64,000 nt of DNA. Source: Aedes albopictus. Its lineage: Eukaryota > Arthropoda > Insecta > Diptera > Culicidae. A program made the position numbers and the translations under genes. Where the stretch lies: assembly GCF_035046485.1 (NCBI RefSeq), contig NC_085136.1:299738778-299802777 (forward strand), given 5' to 3'. The first letter of the stretch is position 1, and every line of letters starts with the position of its first letter. Shown in pieces: positions 21,739 through 33,202 of this stretch. The notes beneath the pieces were generated by a model. The model was not told where the DNA came from. It saw nothing but the letters and a program-made list of their open reading frames with translations, and searched no databases.

Positions 21739-23029
21739 TGTCGAATTCGTTTATTCCCGACGGTGCACTGCACCGGTGTAGCAATTGACACCGGAAAAAC
21801 GAACGGTTTCGGTGCAAGTTGTTGACAGCTTATGATGGTATTAGTAAGAGCGCGTGAGAGCGTCAATAAAAACAATAAAGAATATCAAAAATAAACATTA
21901 TCAATGTTTTCATGATTTCCGTGATTAACAATTTTTTTTTACTTTCTATATCCAATTTAACAGTTTTAAAAGTCTTCAGTAATCCACTTGTACATGATAA
22001 ACTTGTAATAATAAATGTTACTTGGAAATTGTTATCCAATGTTTTAACACTCCTACATTACTTATCTTCTTCAAATTCTCGTAATACCTATCATAATTTT
22101 TCAATTAAAATCAACTTTTTAGAATTTAACAATTTACGTTGCCTAATAAAAAAAGGTGCTAACATACAATTGTCAACGATCTACGTGCACAAATTTAACA
22201 CAAAAAATGTAAAGGCAGTTCAATAGAAAACGTTTAGCTACAACGTAGAAAGAAAAATAAATAAATGCTTTTTAGAACATTTAGAAACGTTATTGAAACG
22301 CAACTCATATTAAAAACGCTTCCTTTGATGACATTTGTTTGACTTTCAATGTAATGCAAAAATTCAATATTTGTTGTAGGAAAAACAAATAGAATTTACG
22401 GTTTTTTAAACTGTTTGTACCTACAAAATATTACTTCAGTAATATTTCAGTCCAATTTGAATGAATAGATTTTTATTCTATTCTGGGCTTATCAAAACTT
22501 TATTACGTCAATTTTTTTCATAATTAATAGATCACCATGCGACAGAAAATTCTAATGATTAAAATCATTAAAGATAATCCACAAATTTGCGATAATCAAA
22601 AAAAAAATTGTAATGGGAAAAATATACGTTGACTCAACTCTTTGAAATTTCATGTTATAGATAAATTTTGAAGATTCCTCAGAAGTTGATTGAAAGACGT
22701 GATAATAACGATCAAGGTTAAATAATTTTTAAACGCACAGATTTGCTGTTAAATGTATATCCAAGAAAACTGTTTACCTAATGCCGAAGAGAAAATCATC
22801 ATTCCTACCAAAACAAAACCACGATACAAGTTCAGCGATATGCATGTATTGGTAAAACTAGCTTTGTACCTGCTACACCGCGCTCAAACTGGGTGTAGCA
22901 TTTTCTTGCACCGGTGCCAATCGGGTGTCAAAACAGAACAGTACCTGCGAATAAACGAACGGTTTCGGTGCAAGTTTGCTACACCCGGTGGCAAAGCGGT
23001 GCAGGCGGTGCAAATAAACGAATTCGACA
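21739..23029. mobile_element. TAA-flanked (PIF/Harbinger-like) non-autonomous element, 1.29 kb
   Basis: The ends TGTCGAATTCGTTTATT are perfect inverted copies, flanked by TAA on both sides (21736-21738 and 23030-23032). TWA target sites fit PIF/Harbinger. Both subterminal regions contain CACCGG/GGTGCA words (for example GCACCGGTG at 21769 and at 22911) and the phrase ACGAACGGTTTCGGTGCAAG, at 21798 and again at 22957 in the same orientation. The interior is AT-rich. The frames at 21912-22226 and 22753-23085 have no similarity that I recognise, so no transposase is evident. Confidence 0.75.
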
Positions 23030-23255
23030 TAAGAATGTATGTTTTTTTCACGATTCTATCCGATTCTGGGCGATCCTACCGATAGTATCTCGCACCTTTT
23101 ATGATCGGAGACGACTATATGAAACAAAATCGCAATTGAAATTTAATTTGGCATGAAATGCGATTTACGCCTTCATTGTCAACAACTATACATATTATTA
23201 TACAATTCTGATTCAATATATAAAAATATACGATTTTTTCCACACAATGATTTAC

Positions 23256-24340
23256 AATATGTGGTTGGCTGGGAATATCTCGCGTTCTGAACCACTTAGA
23301 TATAAACTGTCTTCGTCAAAGTTGCTCAGAAGACTAATAGCTTCCACATAGGAAACAATTTAAAAAGACAAAAAAAAAGACAATACACCGTCTTCGACCA
23401 GTGGCCGCACAGACTGAACATAACTAACATTAGACAACGGACAACACACCCAGTGGCCCAGTGGAGAATTTTCCGTTTGACGAAAAGTTTTCCCCGACTG
23501 GAGCGGGAATCGAACCCACACTCCGAGGCTTACGAGACACCTAAACGACTGACGCCGCTAACCGCTCGGCCACGAAGCCCACCACATTTAGTTCGAGAAT
23601 TAATCACTACGTGGCCCTAGTGTTCCTATGAAATTTCAGTTCAATTCATCTAGTGTTCTGAACATCTTTGAAGGATACTGTCTTGGGCAAAGTTACTCAG
23701 AAAAACAAATTTAGTTCAAGCTAATCACTACGTGGCGCTAGTGTTCTAGGGAGCACTTAAAAAGATAAGTTTTTGGTGAAGTTGCTCATAATACTTAAAA
23801 CTTTCCCATTGAAATCAATTTAGTTCGAGATTCTCTCACTACGTGCAGTTTTTTGGTCTATACTTAGTATATTTCGCGTTCTGGACCGCTTTATAGGACA
23901 CTGTCTTCGGCAAAAATAATAGAAAAATAATAGGTTTCAACAGAACCCTAATGCTGTAATGAGCTTTGATTCAGGGCGTCGCATATCTCACGATCTGGAT
24001 TACTAAGAATGACAACTGTTGTTGCAAAAAAAGATGGTCAGTTTGATCAAAGCGTAATATATCTCGCGTTTTGAAATGAGTTTGAAATTTGTCCATTATG
24101 TGGCGCTAGTGATCTTAGCAGTTCCCAGTTTTGTCTAAGCGTAATTTATCCCGCATTTTGGACCACTTGAAAGAATACCGCTTCAGAAAAGTTGCTGAGA
24201 CGACTTTCTTCAAGAAAACAATTAAGTTCGAGATTTACTCACTATAATGGTTTAGTGCTATAATGAGCAACGAGTTTGGCTCAGCTATAATGGCAACGTC
24301 CTGGACCAATTTAAAGAAAGCAGGTTTCAGAAGATTTGCT
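23256..24340. repeat. Degenerate roughly 150-bp repeats with an inserted SINE
   Basis: Phrases such as ATCTCGCGTTCTG, CACTGTCTTCGGCAAA and CACTACGTGGCGCTAGTG recur at about 23280-23340, 23600-23710, 23725-23830, 23870-23930 and later to 24250. This resembles the unit architecture of the 15765 and 38505 elements but in another sequence family and heavily decayed. No ends were identified. A minus-strand SINE lies inside. Confidence 0.6.
23362..23583 (-). mobile_element. tRNA-derived SINE
   Basis: Read on the minus strand, the head resembles a type II tRNA (Ser or Leu). The A-box-like TGGCCGAGCGGTTAGCGG lies near 23555-23572 and the B-box-like GGGTTCGATTCCC at 23505-23517. The body ends in an A-rich tail, seen as T-complement at 23362-23380 (AAAAAGACAAAAAAAAAGAC on the plus strand). 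A worn copy of the same family is at 25785-25913. Confidence 0.7.
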
Positions 24341-24344
24341 CACA

Positions 24345-26575
24345 AGAATAAAACCTTTTGAATTTTTATAGGATGTTTTCAAGAAATCTGTTTGGAAACT
24401 CTTATGGAAATTTCTCAGACAATTGATAGGAAACTTTCCAGCAGTTCTATTGGAATTTTTCAACAATTCATTTAAAAATAGATCCGGCATTTCTATTGGC
24501 AATTGCTTTGGAAAACCATTCTGCATTTCATTTAAAAACTTATTCATATTTTTTAATGTTTTGATTTTTTTAATTTCTTCGGAAAGTATTTTGAGAAATT
24601 GTTTTTTTTTTAAATTTCTTTGGTAACACCTTCGGATTTTTTTTTCTTAATTTTGGCAATCCTTCAGGATACTTTTTGAGAATATTATATTGATTTATTT
24701 GATTGCTTCGACTTCGATTGCAAATTTTTGGTTTCTATTTTTGCAAATTTTTGCAATTATTTTCAAAACATATATCCTTTGAGCATTTCTTCTGCAATTA
24801 TAATGGAAATTTATTACAAAATTCCTTTGAGAATTTATTCAATAAATACTTTTAAAATTTCTTTCTGCAATTTTTTATTAATTTATTTTTGCAGTTCCGT
24901 CGACAAATTAATTGTGATATTATCAAGCAATCCCTTTGGTAATTTCTTTTTCAATTTCTTTAGAAATCATACAAGAAATTCATTTGGAAACGATTGGGAA
25001 ATTCCGTCAAGGTTTTTAGGAAACTTCTTTTGGAATGCTTAAGGAAGTGCCTTCGACAACTAATTCAGTATTTTTTTTTGTTTTATTAACGACCCTGTAA
25101 TCCAAAGGATCATTCGAGTCGGGCTTTATTCAAAATTCTACAATAATTTCGTATTCAATTTTTCATAGTCTGCCAACTTTTTTTTCCATCCGTCGTGATC
25201 TGCTATATACGGCTAGCCGTCTTCCCACATCTTTTCGATCGGGTTCAGAGTCAGTATCAATGCACGTTTCCATTTCGCTATCCTCTACTTTGTCCATTTC
25301 GGTATTTTTTTTGGAAATTTCTTCTGCAACGGAATTTACTTCAGGATTCCCTTGTGTAATTTTTGTAGCAATTCCTTTAAAAAATCCTTCGGTTATTCTT
25401 TTAGGGTACATTTAGTTATTTCAGCATTCAAAAGTATTTAGAAATTGCTTTTTGAAATATTCCGGCATTTTTTTTTTTTTTGAGAACTTCTCTGGCAAAC
25501 ACCTTGATTTTTGGAAATCCTTTGAGATTTTCTCCTGCTATACCATTGTATTTTTTTAATCCATAAAAGAATTTCTAATTGAATTTTCAAAGCAATCAAA
25601 AACGGAATTCTGTAAAGATTTTCCAAAGGAGTTTCCAGAGGAATACTGAAGAAATATTGAAAAAAAAAATGCAATTAGCTATCGAAAGAATTACAAAAGT
25701 AATTATCAGTCAAATATCCAAAGGTGAAACTTCCAAAGAAATTGATAAAGAAAATCCTGAGTTGCCTGATAAATTTGCACACCGTCTTCAGCCAGAGATC
25801 ACAGACTTGATATAACATACATTTGACAACGGATAACGTGTAAGACTGTAAGGCACCCAGTAGCCCAATGGAGAATTTTTCTTCCGACTGGAATGAGAAT
25901 CGAACCCACAATAACCAAAGTCAATTTCCAATATTACTGCTGAGAAATTTCCAAGAGTTATCGAACAAAATTCCAAAGGAATTGCCGAAATAATAAAAAA
26001 AATGCCCAAGAAAACCCAAAAAAATCTTACATGACGTTTTGGATCAAATTCAATAAAAACAGCAACAAGCATTTCCAAAAAGAAATTGGAAATGTTTTTA
26101 TAGGGTAACTTAAAGGAAATTCGCCAAATCAATTTGCAAAGTAAATGCCCAATAAAATACCCAATCGAGTTCAGTAAGAATTGGCAAAGATGTTTCCAGA
26201 AAAATGTTGACAAAATTTCCAAAGTAATAACCATATGTTTTTCCAAGTGATTTGTAAAAAACTAAAAGTACTTTCAGATGGAATTCCCAAAGAAGTATCC
26301 GTGGGAGAAATTTCCAAAGAAGTTCACAAAGCCATTGACGAAGCATTTACTACTTTAATTAAAGTTTTCAAAGGAATTTGGAAAAAAATTTTGCCACTGA
26401 ATTTTTTCAAGAAATTTCTAACGAAGCTCCTAAAAATATCTTTAAAACTTTCACCAATGAAATTGCGAGTTTAATTGTCGACACAATAGCTGAGACAGTT
26501 TCCACAAGAATTGCCAATAAAATTCCAAAAATAATGTATTTTGCCGAGCTCAAAGCTATTTCAAAATAATGCTGA
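24345..26575. repeat. AT-rich degenerate version of the 24-bp repeat block
   Basis: Words such as GGAAATTTC, AATTCCTTTGG and CTTTGGAAATT alternate, keeping frames open on both strands (for example 24728-25042 plus and 25788-26246 minus), but units have drifted and become AT-rich. A SINE relic lies at 25785-25913. I see no real gene. 25230-25330 contains a more balanced stretch (GATCGGGTTCAGAGTCAG...) without recognised similarity. Confidence 0.55.
25785..25913 (-). mobile_element. SINE fragment (same family as 23362-23583)
   Basis: It shares CACCGTCTTC, CAACGGA, CCCAGTGG/CCCAGTAG, TGGAGAATTTT and GAATCGAACCCACA with the SINE at 23362-23583, in the same order and orientation. The tRNA-like head beyond the B box is missing. 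Confidence 0.6.
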
Positions 26576-26722
26576 ATTTTAACCGGCAAGGTTTGCTGAT
26601 TTGTTGAGTAAAATCTACTGATCACCATCAACGTTTTGCTGTAACTAAGCAAATTTTGCCGAAAGTCCAGCAAAAAAAAACAACCTTTCAGCTCAGCAAA
26701 ATTTGGCTGATGTGTAGCATCA
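26573..26722. repeat. CAGCAAA-rich MITE-like sequence
   Basis: CTGCTGA/TCAGCA words, including CAGCAAAATTTGGCTGATG, are dense here. The same style is found at 40840-41150, with TTTTTTTGTGCTG phrases. Ends and TSDs were not resolved. Confidence 0.4.
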
Positions 26723-26754
26723 CATTACGAATGCTGTTAGTAACCTTAGTGAAG

Positions 26755-27265
26755 CGGAAATAGCAGACCAGCCTTCTTCGGGAGATAAAGTGTCGCCCAG
26801 AAGAAGCGGAGTGCGAGAAAACGGAAGTGCTCTGCCAAGAAACACGGAAGCTCTACCAGAAGCTCAACGCATCCCGCAAAGGCTTCGTGCCACAAACCTA
26901 AATCTACAGGGATAAGGACGGGAATCTCAAAACAGACAAACGTGAGGAGTTCGAAAAGTGGATGCATCACTTCGACGAGCTACTGAATGGCGAAGAGAAT
27001 GTAGGACACGAGATTAAGGCAGCGGAGGGATTGACAATGTTTGTGCAGCAGAGGAGGGAATACGATACGGCTAAGCCGTAACTCTATGGTGAACTCAATA
27101 TCCTGAAAGTGGCCAAAGCTAGACGGATATGGTGGGCAGGGCATATTGAAAGAATGCTGGACCAGGTGAAGCGTGATCTGGTGAACGTTGGGCGTGACCG
27201 ACGTTGGAGAGCTTTAGTTGCAAATCGAGTTTTATGGCGGCAATTCAATTTTCCAAATTGTTGAT
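26755..27265 (+). pseudogene. RTE retrotransposon fragment with internal deletion (copy D)
   Basis: 26760-27000 matches the linker between endonuclease and reverse transcriptase of copy B (about 31350-31600; RKFYQKLNASR and similar). From about 27105 the match jumps to the C-terminal region (about 33410-33640; KVAKARRIWWAGH), so the whole reverse-transcriptase domain is deleted. Stops interrupt the frame. It is a dead relic in plus orientation. Confidence 0.78.
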
Positions 27266-29777
27266 TCAGTGTTATCATGAACCACCACATCCATGGAGCC
27301 CATCCCTATCCATGCCATTGCAGAGCCGCCCGTTCAAATGATGATCTTTCACCTATTGCACATAAGTTCGCGACCACGACCACAACCCCCGATCAACAGC
27401 CGACCGGCCGTGAATGTGAATAAGCATAAAATAGATCTCCTCCACACCCACCCAAAGAGGAGAGCGCTTGTGGTCACCGTTTGGTAGGCCAATCTGTGCT
27501 GGTGATGACGACCAGGACGACGACGGGTTTCGAGAGGGTCGGCGATGGTCGATAATCGTTTGTGATGTGGCCGCCAACACCGCCACCACCACATTTCAGA
27601 AGTCCATTAATTATCTAATGATAGATCGAAAATGATCGGCAAGCTGTACCGATCACATACGTGTACCCCAATACCAAATGAAGGGTTCTCGGTAAAAGCG
27701 TGAAATTGGGATTAATCAGTGAGGATTGGTGCGATAGCTGAAATTTTTAATGAGGTCGATTTGAATGGACTGGGCCACAACTAGGAGCACTGTTACATTT
27801 AATATAACGTGTTTTTACTTACAGAGTAAAGGCTTTCTAGATTTTGTTTGATATTGTCTGCAGGCGACCCAAATAGATGAATCTATAAAACAGTATCTTA
27901 TTCACTATTTCTTCAATTTTTTGTATTTAACAACTTATCTAAAGTAGGAATTCAGACAAAATCAGATAAACAAAATAAAACAGGCCCTTGATAGTTCAGT
28001 CAGTCAGCCAATGTAACCCTTTTTTCATCTCCCCAGTAATCACCGTCTCAAACGAGCCTCATCCCAATATATCATTTCCCAAAATAAAGAAAAGATAAAG
28101 GCGAAACCCTTTTTATCGACATGATAAAACCCATCTGCAACCCCGCAAACAGCTCGTTACAATCAATCTCGTTGTCCGCATCCTCGGCTGCCAGGATTTG
28201 CGCTCGGAACCTGAAAATGTGCGAAAAGGGAAAACTCACCGAGCGGCTAACAAGAAAAGGAGGTGTGCGTGCACATTCCTGGTTAATTTGGTCGATTAAA
28301 ACGGCGTGGCTTGGCCCGAGACCGGAGTGACCGACCGGAGAAACTCTGCCATACCGAAGCTCTACTGGGACCCGGCTGTTGATTTTGAAATGACGAACTG
28401 CGGCATCCCTCTCGGCTTAACAAGCAACACTCGTTTTTCTCCCCTCCGCGCGGTGGATCCTCTGTGCACTAGGGTGGACCAAGCTAGGTTTGTAAGCGAC
28501 CGAGTTCCTAGCCTATGGCGTTCAGTACCTTGCTATCATCGACACTTCTATGAATCTACTGCTGTTTAAAACTCGACCGTCTCGTTACACATTCTTCCAT
28601 AGTCTGCCTTATTTGGACCACTCTACTGCACCCGATGCATTCGGCTCTGCCAAAAGCACCGAAAACAAATGAGAAATCAAGGATCTGGACGCAAAATACG
28701 ACGCGTTATCTGCTGCAGCAGTTGAAATTGAGAAAAATTAAAAAAAAAAGAGGCGAGATCTCCCCAGAAAAGCGCTTCCTCTTCGCGCGCTCTAAAGTGT
28801 TTTTGTGTTTATTTTACCAGACTCGTTAAGGAATCGCGCGTGATTTTCCTTTAGCTCGTTTCATTTTTCGGCGGTTTTGGCTGGCCCGGGACGGGCCCAG
28901 AGCAACGCAGCAGTCCTTGTTGTTCCGGCACGCCGCGCAACAAAAGGAGCCCGAAATTATAGGACCGGGCATGGTTTACCGCCTATTCGCAAACACCTCG
29001 ACTTCACGCGTCCGTGATCCCTGGGTAGGCAGGCGGTAGCGAGAGGAGGACCCCCCTCTTGCGCAGAAGAAAAGATGCCGCGCGAAATGTGCTGCTGCCC
29101 AGAGCTCTGGGGGCAATTTGGGGCCGTTTTTCTTTTTTTTTTTTTTTTTTGGAGGCAGCATGGAAACCATTCGGTGCAAAACGGCGAAACTCGGTGCGGA
29201 TGAGTTTCGGAAGGACGCCCGGTCCAGGTATAAACATAATTTGATGTAAGAAATATGTTTATTATTATCATTATATTGCATCTTTGTTCTCTCCCGACCC
29301 GGACTGGTACCCTTTTGTCTGCCTCGGCTAAGCGGAACACAGTGGAATCAGAATAATGTTCTGTTGTATGCGTCCTGAATGTTGGAAAAATCATTCTGTT
29401 TTCTAATTACGTTGAGAAAATAATGCTATAAAAATCGAAATGTTTGAGTACGTACTTCGTACTCTCTTACAGTTGTAAGTACCTTAAGTTTTTAGGAATC
29501 TATTAACAAATTTCAACATAAATGTCCACGAAGACCATGGCTGAAGATGACGTGTGCGATTCCCGCTCTGTGTAAGACCTTTTTGTAATAGAATTATTCT
29601 TGAATTCTTGATTATGATCTTAACTGCCACATACCACTCCTAAGAAATTATGATTATGGGAAATAATGTGGTCAAAATTTGAACTGTTTTCATCCATCGA
29701 TTTAAGCCACAGCCATTTAACGAAGTACTAATTTGGGTGCCTAAATTTTTCACTCCGTATTGCTTTTACTTTCATCA
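27266..29777. other. Intergenic DNA, possibly single-copy
   Basis: There are no element ends, tandem repeats or retroelement motifs that I recognise. Base composition is mixed, with GC-rich stretches at 27360-27590 and 28850-29100, and a T run at 29131-29150. Overlapping short frames on both strands (for example 27293-27594, 28976-29394) show no conserved motif. A host promoter or distant exon could lie here, but the sequence gives no direct support. Confidence 0.35.
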
Positions 29778-29824
29778 TGCGGTTGCACGCTGCTCGGCTT
29801 TTCGGACGATATTGATCTCATCGG
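29778..29824 (+). pseudogene. Older retrotransposon relic, left half (copy C)
   Basis: The stretch encodes TLLGFSDDIDLIG, the catalytic motif region of an RTE-like reverse transcriptase (SDD in place of the usual ADD). It is cut at 29824 by insertion of RTE copy B and resumes at 33679. Confidence 0.72.
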
Positions 29825-30185
29825 CACGGTAAAGGCTGGGTATGCTGCGCAATTCAGATCCCATTGTGATCCACTAGCCTCTGCCCAGCAACTCCTATCC
29901 CTACCTCCACGCGGTACCGGCCGGAAACTATGAGCAACCTTAGGGAAGATCGGGTAACCAACCCCGGTGGGAACTTTGGTCGTAGGCTGACAGGGAAGGG
30001 GGGGTTTGCTTCGGTAAACCTGAGCGTCTGTTCTCCAGGAGGAGCGGCTCACAACAGCGTCTGATCCCCATGTTAGGGGCGGCTGATCTACGTCCGAGTG
30101 CCAGGGAAGGACTCTAAGCTCAACTGTGCACTATGGTCCTCCGGAAAGTAGGGGGTTGGTGTCAGGCCCTACGAGCCAGCCGTAA

Positions 30186-33014
30186 AAACCCATTGTAACG
30201 GAAAATCAGCAACAGAATAATACGAACCGAGACCAACGGCAACGACCCCAGCGAACAAAAAGGACTTGCGATTGGAAACTCGGTACGTGGAACTGCCGAT
30301 CTCTCAACTTCATTGGGAGCACCCGCATACTCGCCGATCTACTGAAGGACCGCGGGTTCGGCATCGTAGCGCTGCAGGAGGTGTGTTGGACAGGATCCAT
30401 GGTGCGAACGTTTAGAGGTAATCATACCATCTACCAGAGCTGCGGCAACACACGCGAGCTGGGAACAGCTTTCATCGTGATGGGTGATATGCAGAGGCGC
30501 GTGATCGGTTGGTGGCCGATCGACGAAAGAATGTGCAGGTTGAGGATCAAGGGCCGATTCTTCAACTTCAGCATAATAAACGTGCACAGCCCACACTCCG
30601 GAAGTACTGATGATGACAAGGACGCATTTTACGCGCAGCTCGAACGCGAGTACGACCGCTGCCCAAGCCACGACGTCAAGATCATCATAGGAGATTTGAA
30701 CGCTCAGGTAGGCCAGGAGGAGGAATTCAGACCGACGATTGGTAAGTTTAGCGCCCACCAGCAAACGAACGAAAACGGCCTACGACTCATTGATTTCGCC
30801 GCCTCCAAAAATATGGCCATACGTAGCACCTTTTTCCAACACAGCCTCCCTTATCGTTACACCTGGAGATCACCACAGCAGACGGAATCTCAAATCGACC
30901 ACGTTCTGATTGACGGACGGCACTTCTCCGACATTATCGACGTCAGGACCTATCGTGGCGCCAATATCGACTCCGACCACTATCTGGTGATGGTCAAACT
31001 GCGCCCAAAACTCTCCGTCATCAACAATGTACGGTACCGGCGACCGCCACGGTACAACCTAGAGCGACTGAAGCAACCGGATGTCGCCTCAGCATACGCG
31101 CAGAATCTCGAAGCCGCGTTGCCAGACGAGGGCGAGCTCGATGAGGCCCCTCTAGAGGACTGCTGGAGTACAGTGAAAGCAGCCATCAACGACGCAGCCG
31201 AGAGCACCATCGGGTACGTGGAACGGAATCGACGAAACGAATGGTTCGACGAAGAGTGCAGAACGGTTTTGGAGGAGAAGAACGCAGCGAGGGCGGTAAT
31301 GCTGCAGCAAGGGACTCGACAGAACGTGGAACGTTACAAACAGAAGCGGAAACAGCAGACCCGCCTCTTTCGGGAGAAAAAGCGCCGCCTGGAAGAAGCG
31401 GAGTGTGAAGAAATGGAACTGCTGTGCCGTTCCCAAGAAACACGGAAGTTCTATCAGAAGCTCAACGCATCCCGCAACGGCTTCGTGCCGCGAGCCGAAA
31501 TATGCAGGGATAAAGACGGAGGCCTCTTGACGGACGTACGTGAGGTGATCGAAAGGTGGAAGCAGCACTTCGATCAGCACCTGAACGGCGTGGAGAACGT
31601 AGGCACGGGAGCCCACGGCAACGGAAGGAACGACGACGCCGGTACAGCGGAGGACGGAAATGAACCAACTCCTACGCTGAGGGAAGTTAAGGATGCCATT
31701 CACCAGCTCAAAACCAACAAAGCAGCTGGTAAGGATGGTATCGCAGCTGAACTCATCAAGATGGGCCCAGAAAAGTTGGCCACCTGTCTGCATCGGCTGA
31801 TTGTCAGGATCTGGGAAACCGAACAGCTACCGGAGGAGTGGAAGGAAGGGGTAATCTGCCCCATTCACAAGAAAGGCGACCATTTGGAATGTGAGAACTT
31901 CAGGGCGATCACTATTTTGAATGCTGCCTACAAAGTGCTATCCCAGATCATCTTCCGTCGTCTGTCACCTAAAACAAATGAGTTCGTGGGAAGTTATCAA
32001 GCCGGCTTCATCGACGGCCGGTCGACAACGGACCAGATCTTTACCGTACGGCAAATCCTCCAGAAATGCCGTGAATACCAGGTCCCAACGCACCACCTGT
32101 TCATCGACTTCAAAGCGGCATACGATAGTATCGACCGCGCAGAGCTATGGAGAATCATGGACGAAAACGGCTTTCCTGGGAAGCTGACTAGACTGATTAA
32201 AGCAACGATGGACGGTGTGCAAAACTGCGTACGGGTTTCGGGTGAACTATCCAGTTCATTCGTATCTCGCCGGGGACTGCGACAAGGTGACGGACTCTCA
32301 TGTCTACTCTTCAACATCGCGCTGGAAGGTGTGATGCGACGAGCCGGGCTCAACAGCCGGGGAACGATTTTCACAAAATCCGGTCAATTTGTGTGCTTTG
32401 CGGACGACATGGACATTATCGCTAGAACATTTGGAACGGTGGCAGAACTGTACACCCGCCTGAAACGCAAAGCAGCAAAGGTCGGACTGGTGGTGAATGC
32501 CTCAAAAACAAAGTACATGCTGGTAGGCGGAACCGAAAACGACCGGATCCGTCTGGGTAGTAATGTTACGATAGACGGGGATACTTTTGAGGTGGTGGAG
32601 GAATTCGTCTACCTCGGATCCTTACTGACGGCTGACAACAACGTGAGCCGTGAAATTCGGAGGCGCATCATCAGCGGAAGTCGGGCCTACTACGGGCTCC
32701 AGAAGAAACTGCGGTCGAAAAAGATTCACCCACGCACCAAATGCTATTCGTTTCAGAATTTTATTGAAGCTCGTTGCTGTATGTTTTTGCACAATATCTC
32801 TACAACTAAAACTCCGGGGTATCTTTACGACAAACTAAGACCATTCATCAGTTCGAGAGTTAGAGATTATGTCATACCCACTCACACTTCTTCTATGTAC
32901 GGTAAATCATTTTTTGTTAGAGGCGTTGTTCTGTGGAATTCATTACCAAGCTACATGAAAAATCAACGGTCTATATTTGTGTTCAAGAAGCAATGTCAAG
33001 AGTATTTTGATTAG
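30186..33014 (+). CDS. RTE ORF2: AP endonuclease plus reverse transcriptase, chimeric C-terminus
   Basis: The frame is open from the stop at 30183-30185 to 33014. It shows the endonuclease motifs LGTWNCRS (about residues 32-39), ALQEV, IIGDLNAQVG and DSDHYLV (about 264), followed by a basic linker. The reverse-transcriptase domain starts near residue 510 with KAAGKDGIAAEL, continues with HLFIDFKAAYDSI (motif A) and RRGLRQGDGLS (motif B), and reaches FADDMD at about 738. No ATG lies before the endonuclease motifs, so translation may start at a non-ATG codon or by reinitiation; a start at GTG 30381 would remove essential residues. After residue 853 the frame runs into the nested insertion, giving 89 foreign residues ending KKQCQEYFD. 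The enzyme would nick and reverse-transcribe at genomic target sites; the chimera is probably impaired. Confidence 0.82.
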   Translation, partial: KPIVTENQQQNNTNRDQRQRPQRTKRTCDWKLGTWNCRSLNFIGSTRILADLLKDRGFGIVALQEVCWTGSMVRTFRGNHTIYQSCGNTRELGTAFIVMGDMQRRVIGWWPIDERMCRLRIKGRFFNFSIINVHSPHSGSTDDDKDAFYAQLEREYDRCPSHDVKIIIGDLNAQVGQEEEFRPTIGKFSAHQQTNENGLRLIDFAASKNMAIRSTFFQHSLPYRYTWRSPQQTESQIDHVLIDGRHFSDIIDVRTYRGANIDSDHYLVMVKLRPKLSVINNVRYRRPPRYNLERLKQPDVASAYAQNLEAALPDEGELDEAPLEDCWSTVKAAINDAAESTIGYVERNRRNEWFDEECRTVLEEKNAARAVMLQQGTRQNVERYKQKRKQQTRLFREKKRRLEEAECEEMELLCRSQETRKFYQKLNASRNGFVPRAEICRDKDGGLLTDVREVIERWKQHFDQHLNGVENVGTGAHGNGRNDDAGTAEDGNEPTPTLREVKDAIHQLKTNKAAGKDGIAAELIKMGPEKLATCLHRLIVRIWETEQLPEEWKEGVICPIHKKGDHLECENFRAITILNAAYKVLSQIIFRRLSPKTNEFVGSYQAGFIDGRSTTDQIFTVRQILQKCREYQVPTHHLFIDFKAAYDSIDRAELWRIMDENGFPGKLTRLIKATMDGVQNCVRVSGELSSSFVSRRGLRQGDGLSCLLFNIALEGVMRRAGLNSRGTIFTKSGQFVCFADDMDIIARTFGTVAELYTRLKRKAAKVGLVVNASKTKYMLVGGTENDRIRLGSNVTIDGDTFEVVEEFVYLGSLLTADNNVSREIRRRIISGSRAYYGLQKKLRSKKIHPRTKCYSFQNFIEARCCMFLHNISTTKTPGYLYDKLRPFISSRVRDYVIPTHTSSMYGKSFFVRGVVLWNSLPSYMKNQRSIFVFKKQCQEYFD

Positions 33015-33202
33015 TCAAGATTGTATAAGGAAAGAAGAAAGTGTGTATTTTAATGTGTTATTTTTATTATAATTATGATCAAATTAGTGATGCCCAAATC
33101 CATGCCAAAAAGCTGTGTAGCATTTAAAAGACTTTAGTCTTAAGCTATCGGAGAATAAATAAATAAATAAATAAATAAATCTTAAAAAAAAAAAAAAAAA
33201 AA
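32745..33202 (+). mobile_element. 5'-truncated non-LTR retrotransposon nested in RTE copy B
   Basis: The insertion is flanked by AAATGC (32739-32744 and 33203-33208) and ends in a run of AAAT repeats (33157-33180) followed by poly(A). Related RTE copy A (460-475) shows the uninterrupted site. It encodes the last 89 residues and the 3' UTR of a CR1/L2/jockey-like element (FVRGVVLWNSLPSYMKN, stop at 33012). Only the 3' 458 bp was copied, as usual for 5'-truncated target-primed insertions. Confidence 0.85.

Noticed and set aside
27266..29777. Host gene promoter or exons
   Set aside because: Composition suggests non-TE DNA, but no splice-supported frame or core promoter could be defended.
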